Shown: positions 27,428-37,136 of the stretch, piece by piece | Layout of the letters: each line of letters begins with the position of its first letter | Position numbering within the stretch: the first letter of the stretch is position 1 | NCBI RefSeq assembly: GCF_021375795.1 | Contig: NZ_JAEIOI010000003.1 | Location: 124,001-188,000, forward strand | From: Pseudomonas anguilliseptica | GTDB lineage: Bacteria > Pseudomonadota > Gammaproteobacteria > Pseudomonadales > Pseudomonadaceae | Length of the DNA stretch: 64,000 nucleotides | Reading direction: 5' to 3' | Made by a program: the position numbers and the translations under genes | Notes under the pieces: model-generated | Databases searched by the model: none | What the model was told of the DNA's origin: nothing | What the model saw: only the letters and a program-made list of their open reading frames with translations

Positions 27428-29359
27428 ATGAGCACAGCGGACGCATTCGCCCAGGCAGGCAAGACGGCGGTGCTGCAGAACATCCATGGCACCATGGCCT
27501 TTCTGCAGAAATTCCCGCCGTTCAACCAGATGGATACCGCCCACCTGGCGTATCTGGTGGAGAACTGTCAGCTGCGCTTTTATGGCGAAGGTGAAACCAT
27601 CATCAAGCCGACCGACGGTCCGGTTGAGCACTTCTTTATCGTCAAACAGGGCCGCGTGCATGGCGAACGCCCTCATTCGGCGCGGCGCGGCACGGAAACC
27701 ACCTTCGAGATCACCACCGGCGAATGCTTCCCGTTGGCCGCGCTGATCGGCGAACGCGCCACCCGTACCGAACACCTGGCCGCCGAGGACACCTTCTGCC
27801 TGCTGCTGAACAAGCCGGCGTTTATCAAGCTGTTCTCGCTGTCCAACCCGCTGCGCGACTTCGCCCTGCGCGGGGTCAGCAGCCTGCTCGATCAGGTCAA
27901 CCAGCAGGTGCAGATGCGCGCGGTGGAAACCCTCGGCGCGCAATATTCGCTCGATACCCGCCTCGCTGAGCTGGCCATGCGCAACCCGATCAGCTGCGCC
28001 CCGGACATGCCACTGCGTGATGCCGTGCAGCTGATGCATGAACAGCAGGTCGGCAGCATCGTGATTGTCGACCCGGCCCTGAAACCACTGGGTATTTTCA
28101 CCCTGCGCGACCTGCGCCGTGTGGTGGCCGATGGCGTCGACCTGACCCAGCCCATCGACCGCCTGATGACCCAGTCGCCCTTCCATCTGCCACCGGATGC
28201 CAGCGCCTTCGACGCGGCCATCGCCATGACCGAGCGGCATATCGCCCACGTCTGCCTGGTGGAGAACGAGCAGCTGTGCGGGGTGATTTCCGAACGCGAT
28301 CTGTTCAGTCTGCAGCGCGTCGACCTGGTGCATCTGGCGCGCACCATTCGCCACGCCGGACGGGTGGAAACCCTGGCGGCGCTGCGCAGCGATGTGCGGC
28401 AACTGGTCGACAGTATGCTCGCTCACGGCGCCAGCTCGACGCAGATCACCCAGCTGATCACCCTGCTCAACGACCACACGGTATGCCGGGTGATCGAACT
28501 GACTCTGGAGGATATGGGCGACCCTGGTGTGCCGTTCACCTGGCTGGTATTCGGCAGCGAAGGCCGCAGCGAACAGACCCTGCACACCGATCAGGACAAC
28601 GGCATTCTCTTCGAAGCCGCCGACGCAACCGAGGCCGCCGCCATTCGCGCGCGCCTGCTGCCGCTGGCCCAGGAGATCAACCAGCGTCTGGCGCAATGCG
28701 GCTTTACCCTGTGCAAGGGCAATATCATGGCCGGCAACCCCGAGCTGTGCCTGTCGCGCCAGGAGTGGGCGCGGCGCTTCAGCAGCTTCGTGCAGGAAGC
28801 CACGCCGGAAAACCTGCTGGCCTCCAGTATCTATTTCGACCTGCGCGCAGTGTGGGGCGAGCCGCAGGGCTGCGAGCAGCTGCGCCAGGGTTTGTTGCTG
28901 CAGGTGGCTGGCAATAGCCTGTTCCAGCGCATGCTGGCCGAGAATGCCCTGCGCCAGCGCCCGCCGGTGGGGGTGTTCCGTGACTTCGTGGTGGCCAGCA
29001 AGGGGGCCGAAAAGGACACCCTGGACCTCAAGGTGCAGGGCCTGACGCCCTTTGTCGACGGCGCGCGCCTACTGGCCCTGGCCCAGGGTGTAGCGGCCGT
29101 CGGCACCCTGGAACGGCTGCGTGCACTGATCCGCCATGGGGTGATCGATGCTCAGGATGGTGCCGCCTACGAAGAGGCCTACCATTACATCCAGCAAGCG
29201 CGGCTGCAGCAGCATCAGCTGCAGGCACGCAATGGTCAGCCCTACTCCAACCGGGTCGATCCTGATCACCTCAACCACCTCGACCGACGCATTCTGCGCG
29301 AGTCCTTCCGCCAGGCGCAGCGGCTGCAGAGCAGCCTGGCTACGAGGTACCAACTATGA
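27428..29359 (+). CDS. cNMP-binding / CBS / DUF294 nucleotidyltransferase-like protein
   Basis: 643 aa cytoplasmic signalling protein. Domains in order: cyclic-nucleotide-binding-like (about 20-135, FYGEGETIIKPTDGPVEHFF), two CBS motifs (about 165-290, PISCAPDMPLRDAVQLMHEQ and FHLPPDASAFDAAIAMTERH), a DUF294 nucleotidyltransferase-like domain with LVFGSEGRSEQTLHTDQDNG (the GS…R…D-x-D pattern) and a DUF294_C substrate-binding domain. ATG at 27428 gives the usual family start (MSTADAFAQAGKTAVLQ); one at 27398 is in frame. It overlaps the exonuclease gene by 4 bp. In other pseudomonads this pair stands beside the DUF4212 symporter genes, here about 8 kb away. Confidence 0.9.
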   Translation: MSTADAFAQAGKTAVLQNIHGTMAFLQKFPPFNQMDTAHLAYLVENCQLRFYGEGETIIKPTDGPVEHFFIVKQGRVHGERPHSARRGTETTFEITTGECFPLAALIGERATRTEHLAAEDTFCLLLNKPAFIKLFSLSNPLRDFALRGVSSLLDQVNQQVQMRAVETLGAQYSLDTRLAELAMRNPISCAPDMPLRDAVQLMHEQQVGSIVIVDPALKPLGIFTLRDLRRVVADGVDLTQPIDRLMTQSPFHLPPDASAFDAAIAMTERHIAHVCLVENEQLCGVISERDLFSLQRVDLVHLARTIRHAGRVETLAALRSDVRQLVDSMLAHGASSTQITQLITLLNDHTVCRVIELTLEDMGDPGVPFTWLVFGSEGRSEQTLHTDQDNGILFEAADATEAAAIRARLLPLAQEINQRLAQCGFTLCKGNIMAGNPELCLSRQEWARRFSSFVQEATPENLLASSIYFDLRAVWGEPQGCEQLRQGLLLQVAGNSLFQRMLAENALRQRPPVGVFRDFVVASKGAEKDTLDLKVQGLTPFVDGARLLALAQGVAAVGTLERLRALIRHGVIDAQDGAAYEEAYHYIQQARLQQHQLQARNGQPYSNRVDPDHLNHLDRRILRESFRQAQRLQSSLATRYQL

Positions 29360-30060
29360 GCAAGTTCACCTGGTTTAGCGGGCGCGGCCCGGCCCTGACG
29401 CAACTGCAACTGCAGCGACGTAGCCAACTGGCCGAGCCCTGCGCATTGGATGAGCGCCCCCTGCAGCAGCAGCGCTTGGTTATCCTCGACCTGGAAACCA
29501 GCGGCCTGAACATGCGCCGTGATCAGGTGCTGTCGATTGGCGCGGTGGTGATCAACAACGGCGCCATCGACCTTGGCCAGCAGTTCGAATGCACCCTGCA
29601 GCGTCCGGATCATCAGGCCAGCGCCAGCACCCTGATTCACGGCATCGCCCCCAGCGCGATAGCCAACGGCGTGGAACCCGCCGAGGCCCTGCTGACCTTT
29701 ATGGAGTTTCTCGGCGACAGCCCGCTGCTGGCCTTTCATGCCGAATTCGACCAGCGCATGCTCGCTCGCGCGCTCAAGCAAAGCCTGGGCTATCGCTTGC
29801 GTCATGCCTTCTTTGATGTCGCCGAGATCGCCCCACTGGTCTGCCCCAAAGCCAATCTGCCCCACGCAGGGCTGGACGACTGGACCCGTTATTTCGGCCT
29901 GCAGGTGCAGCAACGTCACCATGCCAGCGCCGATGCCCTGGTGACTGCCGAGCTGGCGCTGATCCTGTTCAGCAAGGCGCGTCAGCAGCAGCTCGACAGC
30001 CTGCCGGCGCTGTTGCAGCAACTCAACAGCCGCCGCCGTCAGCGCGCGCATTCGATGTAA
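29356..30060 (+). CDS. DEDDh 3'-5' exonuclease (DnaQ/epsilon-like)
   Basis: 234-aa exonuclease of the DNA polymerase III epsilon superfamily. Exo I is VILDLETSGLN (D-E), Exo II is LAFHAEFDQRM, Exo III is RHHASADALVTAELAL with the H and D. The N-terminal ~40 residues precede the catalytic domain. Translationally coupled (ATGA) to the CBS/DUF294 protein. Not the replicative epsilon subunit, which is a separate gene in pseudomonads; substrate unknown. Confidence 0.9.
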   Translation: MSKFTWFSGRGPALTQLQLQRRSQLAEPCALDERPLQQQRLVILDLETSGLNMRRDQVLSIGAVVINNGAIDLGQQFECTLQRPDHQASASTLIHGIAPSAIANGVEPAEALLTFMEFLGDSPLLAFHAEFDQRMLARALKQSLGYRLRHAFFDVAEIAPLVCPKANLPHAGLDDWTRYFGLQVQQRHHASADALVTAELALILFSKARQQQLDSLPALLQQLNSRRRQRAHSM

Positions 30061-30110
30061 GAGCCTTTAACAAGGCTATGTACCCATTGCGTGTTGCGCG
30101 GCGATAAGGC

Positions 30111-30196
30111 GTAGGTTGGCGTTGAGCGCAGCGAAGCCCAACAGATTGCAGCCTGTCTCGTTGGGCTTCGTCGCGCTGTTCCTCAACTCAACCTAC
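30111..30196. repeat. Long inverted repeat, GTAGGTTG family
   Basis: GTAGGTTGGCGTTGAGCGCA at the left and CTCAACTCAACCTAC at the right frame a ~86-bp hairpin with inner GAAGCCCAAC/GTTGGGCTTC arms. A close second copy is at 47269-47353. Confidence 0.75.
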
Positions 30197-30282
30197 ACAT
30201 GCAACCCTGCGCTGAAGCGTAAGACGCGCTCTACCCCGTGCATGTAATACAAAATTGGGACATAGCGTTTAACAACCAGCCC

Positions 30283-30348
30283 TGTAGGAGCGGGCCATGA
30301 CCGCGAAACTGCGATCAACACGATCGCACGCATGGCGTGCGCCTATAG
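30283..30348. repeat. REP-like element of the GTAGGAGC family at the trhP 3' end
   Basis: GTAGGAGCGGGCCATGACCG begins the element and the degenerate inverted partner GGCGTGCGCCTATAG ends it, overlapping the last codons and stop of trhP (stop at 30343-30345). Confidence 0.55.
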
Positions 30349-31659
30349 GTCTCTCATCAACAAGCCATATTCCAGCTGCACCTCAGGCGGCACCGGCAGG
30401 TACAGCACGTGACCGTCGCCCGGGGCGACCGCCATTCCCTGGCCCTGGCGGTTTTCCAGCTGGTCAAGGGTAAAGCGCAGATTGCCCTGGGGCGTCATCA
30501 ACTCCAGCCCATCGCCCACGGCAAAGCGGTTCTTTACCCGCACTTCAGCCAGTTCACCACGGCGCTCGCCGGTCAGCTCACCGACAAACTGTTGCTGATC
30601 CGACACCGAGCTGCCGCGCTCGTAGTTCTGATACTCGTCGTGCACATGACGGCGCAGAAAGCCCTCGGTGTAACCGCGATGAGCGAGCGACTCCAGAGTG
30701 CCCATCAGGCTCTTGTCGAAGGGTTTGCCCGCCAGCGCATCATCAATCGCCTTGCGGTACACCTGGGCGGTGCGCGCCACATAGTAGTGGGACTTGGTGC
30801 GGCCCTCGATCTTCAGCGAGTGCACACCCATGCGCACCAGGCGCTCGACATGTTGTACGGCACGCAGGTCCTTGGAGTTCATGATGTAGGTGCCGTGCTC
30901 GTCCTCGAAGGCGGCCATCTGCTCGCCAGGCCGACTGGCGTCTTCCAGCAGGAACAGCTGCTCGGTCGGCGCGCCTAACCCCAGGGTCGGCTCGACAAGT
31001 TGCACCACCTCACCCAGCTCGTTCTCGCCAGCCGGCTGGGCCTGGTACTGCCAGCGACAGGCATTGGTACAGCTGCCCTGATTGGGGTCGCGCTTGTTGA
31101 TATAGCCCGACAGCAGGCAGCGCCCGGAATAGGCCATGCACAGCGCGCCATGGACGAAGACTTCCAGCTCCATACCCGGCACTTCATGGCGGATTTCGCC
31201 AATTTCCTCCAGCGACAGCTCGCGCGACAGAATCACCCGTGAGAGACCCTGCTGCTTCCAGAACTGCACGCTGGCCCAGTTCACCGCATTGGCCTGCACC
31301 GACAGGTGAATCGGCATCTGCGGGAAGTGCTCGCGCACCAACATGATCAAGCCGGGGTCGGACATGATCAGCGCATCCGGGCCCATCAGCACCACCGGCA
31401 GCAAATCGCGCAGAAAGGTCTTCAGCTTGGCGTTATGCGGCGCGATGTTGACCACCACATAGAACTGTTTGCCCTGGGCATGCGCCTCGCGGATGCCCGC
31501 CTCAAGATTGCCGTGATCGAACTCGTTATTGCGCACCCGCAGGCTGTAGCGCGGCTGCCCGGCGTACACCGCGTCCGCTCCATAGGCGAAGGCGTAACGC
31601 ATGTTCTTCAAGGTGCCGGCTGGCGAGAGCAGCTCGGGATAACGCGGTGTGGGGGCCAT
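30343..31659 (-). CDS. trhP: Prephenate-dependent tRNA uridine hydroxylase TrhP (YegQ, U32 peptidase-like)
   Basis: Needed for 5-hydroxyuridine at tRNA position 34 in E. coli, together with iron-sulfur proteins and prephenate. 438 aa, nearly colinear with E. coli YegQ: LLSPAGTLKNMRYAFAYGAD, DAVYAGQPRYSLRVRNNEFD, NIAPHNAKLKTFLRDLLPVV. The cysteine set of the U32 family is visible in HGALCMAYSGRCLLSGYINK and NQGSCTNACRW, presumed to bind an Fe-S cluster. SIKIEGRTKS-type segment (HSLKIEGRTKSHYYVART) is conserved. ATG at 31659. Monocistronic and divergent from the sigma factor gene. Confidence 0.93.
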   Translation of the reverse strand: MAPTPRYPELLSPAGTLKNMRYAFAYGADAVYAGQPRYSLRVRNNEFDHGNLEAGIREAHAQGKQFYVVVNIAPHNAKLKTFLRDLLPVVLMGPDALIMSDPGLIMLVREHFPQMPIHLSVQANAVNWASVQFWKQQGLSRVILSRELSLEEIGEIRHEVPGMELEVFVHGALCMAYSGRCLLSGYINKRDPNQGSCTNACRWQYQAQPAGENELGEVVQLVEPTLGLGAPTEQLFLLEDASRPGEQMAAFEDEHGTYIMNSKDLRAVQHVERLVRMGVHSLKIEGRTKSHYYVARTAQVYRKAIDDALAGKPFDKSLMGTLESLAHRGYTEGFLRRHVHDEYQNYERGSSVSDQQQFVGELTGERRGELAEVRVKNRFAVGDGLELMTPQGNLRFTLDQLENRQGQGMAVAPGDGHVLYLPVPPEVQLEYGLLMRDL

Positions 31660-31809
31660 GATCAGGTCGCTCAGCCAACAGGGCCGGGCACTCTAGCCTG
31701 TCGCGCGCACGCGGCTATTGATCTGCATCTATGCCAGGCCAGGTGGCGACCACCCATCGCGGCAGCGCAACGGTGGATTGCGGGAGGCAGGGCTGCCCTG
31801 CCATCATAT

Positions 31810-31828
31810 GCGAATAGTTCTCGATTTG
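31810..31828 (+). promoter_or_regulatory. Candidate Fur box upstream of the FecI-type sigma gene
   Basis: GCGAATAGTTCTCGATTTG resembles Pseudomonas Fur boxes (GCAAAT-TTCTCATTTGC-like) and lies 28 bp before the GTG start, where iron repression of such sigma genes usually acts. The match is imperfect. Confidence 0.4.
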
Positions 31829-31855
31829 TTTCTTATCTACTCTCTCGAGGTTCGC

Positions 31856-32374
31856 GTGGCGGCTGGCGATTCTACCCACCTGCAGTTGGTCAGCCTGCTC
31901 TATCGCGATCACCGTGACTGGCTGCTCGGCTGGCTGCGCAAAAGCCTGTACAGCCCGGAGCGCGCCGAAGACCTCAGCCAGGACACCTTTGTCCGCCTGC
32001 TCGGGCGCAGCGACCTGGAACAGGCGCGCGAGCCCCGTGCGTTGCTGACCACCATCGCCCGGGGCCTGCTGATCGATCACTTCCGCCGCAGCGCGCTGGA
32101 ACGCGCCTACCTGGACGAACTCGGCCAACTGCCGCAGACCATACAACCCAGCGCCGAAGAACAGGCGCTGGCCCTGGATGCGCTGCGCGAAATCGACCGC
32201 CTGCTCGGCCAGCTGTCGAGCAATGCCCGCGCAGCCTTTCTGCATAACCGTCTGGACGGTATGGGCCACGCGGAAATTGCCGAGCGCCTCGGTGTTTCCG
32301 TGTCCCGCGTGCGCCAGTACCTGGCTCAGGGCCTGCGTCAGTGCTACATCGCCCTGTACGGAGCACCGCAATGA
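31856..32374 (+). CDS. FecI-type ECF sigma factor
   Basis: 172-aa iron-starvation sigma factor. Region 2: LYRDHRDWLLGWLRK, ERAEDLSQDTFVRLL; region 4: ALREIDRLLGQLSSNARAAF and GMGHAEIAERLGVSVSRVRQ (helix-turn-helix). GTG at 31856 is chosen because GAGG is 5 bp upstream; the open frame extends 46 codons further without family similarity. Overlaps the fecR-like gene by 4 bp (ATGA). Expected to activate the receptor gene when the siderophore binds. Confidence 0.9.
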   Translation: MAAGDSTHLQLVSLLYRDHRDWLLGWLRKSLYSPERAEDLSQDTFVRLLGRSDLEQAREPRALLTTIARGLLIDHFRRSALERAYLDELGQLPQTIQPSAEEQALALDALREIDRLLGQLSSNARAAFLHNRLDGMGHAEIAERLGVSVSRVRQYLAQGLRQCYIALYGAPQ

Positions 32375-33324
32375 GCGCGGTATCGGCACGGGTACTGGAC
32401 GCGGCCATCGAATGGCAACTGTGCCTCGACTCCGGCACGGTCAGCGCTGAACAACAGCACGCGTTCGCCGCATGGTTGGCGGCGCATCCCGAGCATGCGC
32501 GGGTCTGGCAGCAGCTCAATGGCCTGGATATCCGCCTGGCTTCGGCGGCAGCGGCACCGGCGCGTCAGGCCTTGCTGCACAGTGCGCGCAGCACCCGCCG
32601 TCGGCGTCTCGCTGGCGGTGCGCTCGGCCTGTTACTGAGCACGGCTCTGTTGCTGGGCCTGCTCGGCCAGCAACGCCCACTCGACGATTACCTGGCCGAT
32701 GTCCGCACCGGCCGGGGTGAGCAGCGCGAATTGCAGCTGCACGATCACAGCCGGATCCGCCTGAACAGCCGCAGCGCCATGGATATCGAATTCAGCGACA
32801 CGCAGCGCGCCGTGCGCCTGCACAGCGGTGAAATCCTGGTGGAAACCGCCCATGGCGACCCACGGCCATTTGTCGTACTCACCGAGCAAGGCAGCCTGCG
32901 CGCCCTGGGCACACGTTTTCTGGTGCGCCGCGAGGGCGACAGCACGCGCCTGACCGTGTTGCAGTCGGCAGTGGCCGCGCACCCGCTCGATGGTGCCAGC
33001 GAACGCATCATCCAGGCCGGTGAGCAGGTGCTGATGCAGCGCCAGCAACTCAACCGCGTCCATGCCGCACCGCTCAGCGCGGCGGCCTGGAGCCACGGCA
33101 TGCTGGTGGCCGAGAATCTGCGCCTGGAAGACCTGCTCGACGCCCTGGGCGAATACCGCAGCGGCTACCTAGGCCTCGACCCGCGCCTGGCCGACCTGCG
33201 CATCAGCGGCAGCTTCCCCCTGTACGACAGTGACAAAGCCCTGGCGGCCCTACCACCGAGCCTGCCGGTACGCATCGAGCGCGTTGGCAACTGGTGGACC
33301 AAGGTTGTACCTGCTGCGCAGTAA
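32371..33324 (+). CDS. FecR-type anti-sigma/sigma regulator
   Basis: 317-aa single-pass inner-membrane protein. The N-terminal cytoplasmic DUF4880-like part (EWQLCLDSGTVSAEQQHAFA, WLAAHPEHARVWQQL) binds the sigma factor. The single TM helix is LAGGALGLLLSTALLLGLLG at about 85-104. The periplasmic FecR domain follows (HDHSRIRLNSRSAMDIEFS, VRLHSGEILVETAH). ATG at 32371 overlaps the sigma gene stop. It relays the signal from the STN domain of the receptor encoded next. Confidence 0.92.
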   Translation: MSAVSARVLDAAIEWQLCLDSGTVSAEQQHAFAAWLAAHPEHARVWQQLNGLDIRLASAAAAPARQALLHSARSTRRRRLAGGALGLLLSTALLLGLLGQQRPLDDYLADVRTGRGEQRELQLHDHSRIRLNSRSAMDIEFSDTQRAVRLHSGEILVETAHGDPRPFVVLTEQGSLRALGTRFLVRREGDSTRLTVLQSAVAAHPLDGASERIIQAGEQVLMQRQQLNRVHAAPLSAAAWSHGMLVAENLRLEDLLDALGEYRSGYLGLDPRLADLRISGSFPLYDSDKALAALPPSLPVRIERVGNWWTKVVPAAQ

Positions 33325-33503
33325 GCGGCCGCCTAAAAACAGACGGGAAGGGGCCCCTCCTACAAAGATCCGGCGCCCGCTCAGGGATCGACAGCAGCAC
33401 CTTTAAATCTCGCTAAAAAATAATTTCAAACAGCCCTGTCACTTTTCCATGCTGCTTCGGCAACAGGTCATTGAGATTTATTCCCGCTTAGGAGAGTTTC
33501 GTA

Positions 33504-35936
33504 ATGACCCGCGCCCTGCCCCTGTTCCGCCCCGGTCTGCTGGCCGCTGCCATCAGCCTTGCCAGCGTCTGCACACCCGCTCTGGCGGACACCTACCAAC
33601 TGCCCGCCGCGCCCTTGGCCAGCACCCTGACACAGATCGCCAGCCAGGCCGGCATCGTCCTGAGCATCGACCCGGCGCTGACCGTAGGCAAGCAGTCGAC
33701 CCCGGTGCACGGTGACTACGACGCCCTCGAAGCCCTGCACCAGGCGCTGCGCGGCAGCGGCCTGCAACTGCAGCACGGCAGCGCTGGCGTCTACAGCCTG
33801 ATCCCCGCACCCCAGGCGACTGTAGCCCTGCCGGATATCACCGTTACCGCCTCGCAGCAGACGGAAAGCGCCTGGGGCCCTGCGTCCGGCTACCTGGCCT
33901 CACGCACCGCCGCTGGCAGCAAAACCGACACAGCCCTGGCCGAGGCCCCGCGCTCGATCTCGGTGGCCACCCACGAACAGATGCAGGACCGTGGCGTGCA
34001 CAGCCTCGATGACGCGGTGAAATACATGCCGGGCATCGTCTCCAGCAGCTTCGGCAGCGACACCCGCTACGACTGGATGCGCGTACGCGGCTTCGAGCCG
34101 ACCCACTTCCTCGACGGCCTGCCGCTGCCCCGTGGCGTGTACGCCAACCCGAAACCGGAAACCTGGAACCTCGACCGCCTGGCCCTGCTGCGCGGCCCGG
34201 CGTCGTCGGTCTATGGCCAGACTCCGCCCGGCGGCCTGCTGGATATGGTCAGCCGTCGCCCGAACGACGCGACCGCCCATGAACTCGAAGTGCAGTACGG
34301 CAGCGACAACCATCGCCAGATCAACTTCGCCAGCACCGGCACAATCGACGAGCAGGGCCAGTTCCTCTACGGCATCAGCGGCGTGATACGCGACAGCGGC
34401 ACCCAGATCGATAAGGTCGACAACAAGCGCTACAACATCGCGCCCAGCCTGACCTGGAATATCGACCCCGATACCCGCCTGACCCTGCTGTCGCAGTTCA
34501 CCCGCGACGATACCGGCACCACCAGCCAGTTCCTGCCAATCCAGGGCACCAAGATCGACATGCCGTTTGGCAAGATCTCCCACCACAAGAACCTGGGTGA
34601 TCCGGACTACGACTACTACGACCGTACCTACTACGCCCTGGGCTACGCCTTCGAGCATCGTTTCAACGACGTCTGGCAGTTCCGCCAGAACCTGCGCTAT
34701 ACCAAGTCCGACCTGTCGTTCCAGACCGTCACCGTCAACAGCTACATCCCGGCCTTCGCAGGCCTAGGCTATGTGGTCGACGCCAACGGTAATGTCGGGC
34801 GCAACAGCACCAACACCGAAGAAGACATCCGCCAGTTCGCCGTGGACAACAACTTCCAGGCCGACTTCGCCACTGACAAGATCAACCACACCCTGCTGCT
34901 CGGCCTTGATCACCAGCGCATCGAAACCAACTATATGTCGGTCTTCGGCACCGCGTTCAATGGCTACGCCCCGCCAGACATCAACGTCAACAACCCGGTG
35001 CACGGCCAGCACATCGTCCGCCCGCCACGTTCCCTGGCGTTCTACGACTACAACCAGAAGTCCCACCAGACGGGCCTCTACGTCCAGGACCAGATGGCCC
35101 TCGACCAGTGGCGTCTGACCCTTGGCGGCCGCGAAGACTGGGTGCACACCGGCACCACGTTCTTTAACCAGGCCGATGCGACCAACACCGAGCGCGACAA
35201 GGCCTTCAGCGGCAACGCGGCCCTCAGCTATGTGTTTGACTCGGGCTTCACCCCCTACCTGTCGTACGCCGAGTCGTTCCAGCCGACCAGCAATGCCACT
35301 GCCTCGCCGACGCAGTCGATCAAACCAACCGAAGGCCAGCAATGGGAGCTGGGCGTGAAATATCAACCGCCGGGCAGCGACATCCTGCTGAGCGCCGCCG
35401 TCTACGACCTGACCCAGCAAAACGTGTCGGTCACCAACCGCATCGGGGGCGTAGCCGTCACCAGCCAGACGGGCGAAGTAAAGGTCAAGGGCCTGGAGCT
35501 GGAAGCCGTGGGCAACGTCACCGACAACCTGAAGGTGGTCGCCTCCTACACGCAGGCGAAGTCTGAAGTGCAAGACGGTGAGTTCAAGGGCAAGCGTCTG
35601 CAACTGATGCCCAATCGCCAGGCCTCGCTGTGGGCCGACTACACCTGGCACAACGGTGTGCTCGACGGTTTCGGCATCGCCGCTGGCGCTCGCTATACCG
35701 GCAATACCTTCGGTGACCAGGCCAACTCCGAGCTTGGCTTCGCCAAGTCCTACACCGTGTTCGATGCCGCCGTGCACTACGACCTCGGCCGCCTGGACAA
35801 CAGCCTCACCGGCGCATCGCTGGCGCTCAACGCCACCAACCTGTTGAACAAGGACTACATATCCACCTGCGACGCCTACTACTGCTACTACGGCGACCAA
35901 CGCAGCGTAGTCGCCAGCGCCACTTACACGTGGTAA
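33504..35936 (+). CDS. TonB-dependent siderophore receptor with STN domain, FhuA-like
   Basis: 810 aa. Signal peptide (LLAAAISLASVCTPALA). The N-terminal STN signalling domain (QLPAAPLASTLTQIASQAGI, about 30-100) talks to FecR. The plug begins at LPDITVTASQQ (TonB-box-like) and includes LLRGPASSVYGQTPPGGLLD. The 22-strand barrel ends in RSVVASATYTW with the terminal aromatic. The C-terminal DYISTCDAYYCYYGDQRSVV block with its cysteine pair is typical of ferrichrome/hydroxamate receptors of the FhuA/FiuA class; the exact ligand is inferred only. GGAGAG precedes the ATG at 33504. Confidence 0.93.
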   Translation: MTRALPLFRPGLLAAAISLASVCTPALADTYQLPAAPLASTLTQIASQAGIVLSIDPALTVGKQSTPVHGDYDALEALHQALRGSGLQLQHGSAGVYSLIPAPQATVALPDITVTASQQTESAWGPASGYLASRTAAGSKTDTALAEAPRSISVATHEQMQDRGVHSLDDAVKYMPGIVSSSFGSDTRYDWMRVRGFEPTHFLDGLPLPRGVYANPKPETWNLDRLALLRGPASSVYGQTPPGGLLDMVSRRPNDATAHELEVQYGSDNHRQINFASTGTIDEQGQFLYGISGVIRDSGTQIDKVDNKRYNIAPSLTWNIDPDTRLTLLSQFTRDDTGTTSQFLPIQGTKIDMPFGKISHHKNLGDPDYDYYDRTYYALGYAFEHRFNDVWQFRQNLRYTKSDLSFQTVTVNSYIPAFAGLGYVVDANGNVGRNSTNTEEDIRQFAVDNNFQADFATDKINHTLLLGLDHQRIETNYMSVFGTAFNGYAPPDINVNNPVHGQHIVRPPRSLAFYDYNQKSHQTGLYVQDQMALDQWRLTLGGREDWVHTGTTFFNQADATNTERDKAFSGNAALSYVFDSGFTPYLSYAESFQPTSNATASPTQSIKPTEGQQWELGVKYQPPGSDILLSAAVYDLTQQNVSVTNRIGGVAVTSQTGEVKVKGLELEAVGNVTDNLKVVASYTQAKSEVQDGEFKGKRLQLMPNRQASLWADYTWHNGVLDGFGIAAGARYTGNTFGDQANSELGFAKSYTVFDAAVHYDLGRLDNSLTGASLALNATNLLNKDYISTCDAYYCYYGDQRSVVASATYTW

Positions 35937-36005
35937 CCCACTGAGTCGTAACCCGCGCGCCACCGGGGCCGTCCAATGGGCGGCTTTCGGCTTTTGGAAA
36001 AGCCT

Positions 36006-37136
36006 ATGAAAAGCACCACCATCCGCCGCTGGTCCGCCGTGCACACCTGGACCAGCCTGATCTGTACCCTGTTTCTGCTGATGCTGGCATTGACCGGGCT
36101 GCCACTGATTTTCCACCACGAACTGGAACACCTGCTCGGTGAGGCCCCGGAATTGCGCGAGCTGCCAGCCGATACAGCGCACCTGAGCCTGCAGCAACTG
36201 GTCGAGGCCGCCGAGCGGCATCGACCGGGCGAAGTGGTGCAGTACTTCGGTTTCGAGGACGACGAGCCCAACGGCGTTGTGGCGATCACCGCCGCCACGG
36301 CTGGCACCGAACCGAACTCTTCGCACACCTTTATGCTTGATGCCCGCAGTGGCGAGGCCGTGGAGATGCCAGCAGCCAACGGCGGCCTGCTGATGGTCAT
36401 TCTGCGTTTGCACGTGGACATGTTCGCCGGCCTGCCCGGCAAGCTGTTACTGGCGTTTATGGGCCTGCTGTTCGTGGTGGCGATCATCTCCGGTGTGGTG
36501 CTCTACGCGCCGTTTATGCGCCGGCTAAAATTCGCCGAAGTGCGCCACACGAAAGCCACCCGCACACGCTGGCTCGACCTGCACAACCTGATCGGTATCG
36601 TCACCCTGACCTGGGCCCTGGTAGTCGGCGTCACCGGGGTGATCAGCGCCTGCGCCGACCTGCTGATCAGCGCCTGGCGCACCGAAGCCCTGGCGGCGAT
36701 GGTCGCGCCCTACCGCGATGCGCCGCCGCTGACCGAGCGTGCGCCCGTCAATCAGGTGCTGACGATTGCCGCGCAGGCCACGCCGGAGATGCAGCCGGAC
36801 TTTATCGCCTTTCCCGGCACGCGCTTTTCCAGCGAGCACCATTACAGCGTATTTATGAAAGGCAATACGCACCTCACCGCGCACCTGTGGACACCGGTGC
36901 TGATCGATGCGCGCACCCTGCACGTCACCGCCATCGGCCAACGGCCCTGGTATATGGATGCGCTGTCGATGTCGCAGCCGCTGCACTTTGGTGACTACGG
37001 CGGCATGCCGATGAAAGTGCTCTGGGCGGTGCTGGATGTGCTGACCATCATCGTGCTCGGCAGCGGCCTGTACCTCTGGTGGGTACGCCGGCGTACCCCG
37101 ACTACAGCGCGTGAACGCACGGAGGCTGCAGCATGA
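36006..37136 (+). CDS. PepSY-associated TM protein, putative ferrisiderophore reductase
   Basis: 376-aa inner-membrane protein with four helices (about 15-35, 143-168, 192-215, 335-357) and two PepSY-type periplasmic regions. RRWSAVHTWTSLICTLFLLM and WLDLHNLIGIVTLTWALVVG carry the conserved HxW/H haem-ligand-like histidines. Proteins of this family (FoxB, FiuB, PiuB type) reduce or process ferrisiderophores. ATG at 36006, 69 bp after the receptor stop. It overlaps the following 54-aa gene. Confidence 0.88.
   Translation: MKSTTIRRWSAVHTWTSLICTLFLLMLALTGLPLIFHHELEHLLGEAPELRELPADTAHLSLQQLVEAAERHRPGEVVQYFGFEDDEPNGVVAITAATAGTEPNSSHTFMLDARSGEAVEMPAANGGLLMVILRLHVDMFAGLPGKLLLAFMGLLFVVAIISGVVLYAPFMRRLKFAEVRHTKATRTRWLDLHNLIGIVTLTWALVVGVTGVISACADLLISAWRTEALAAMVAPYRDAPPLTERAPVNQVLTIAAQATPEMQPDFIAFPGTRFSSEHHYSVFMKGNTHLTAHLWTPVLIDARTLHVTAIGQRPWYMDALSMSQPLHFGDYGGMPMKVLWAVLDVLTIIVLGSGLYLWWVRRRTPTTARERTEAAA

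Noticed and set aside
34764-36413. A 549-codon minus-strand frame opposite the siderophore receptor and PepSY gene
   Set aside because: No start signal or domain, and it crosses an intergenic boundary of two real genes.
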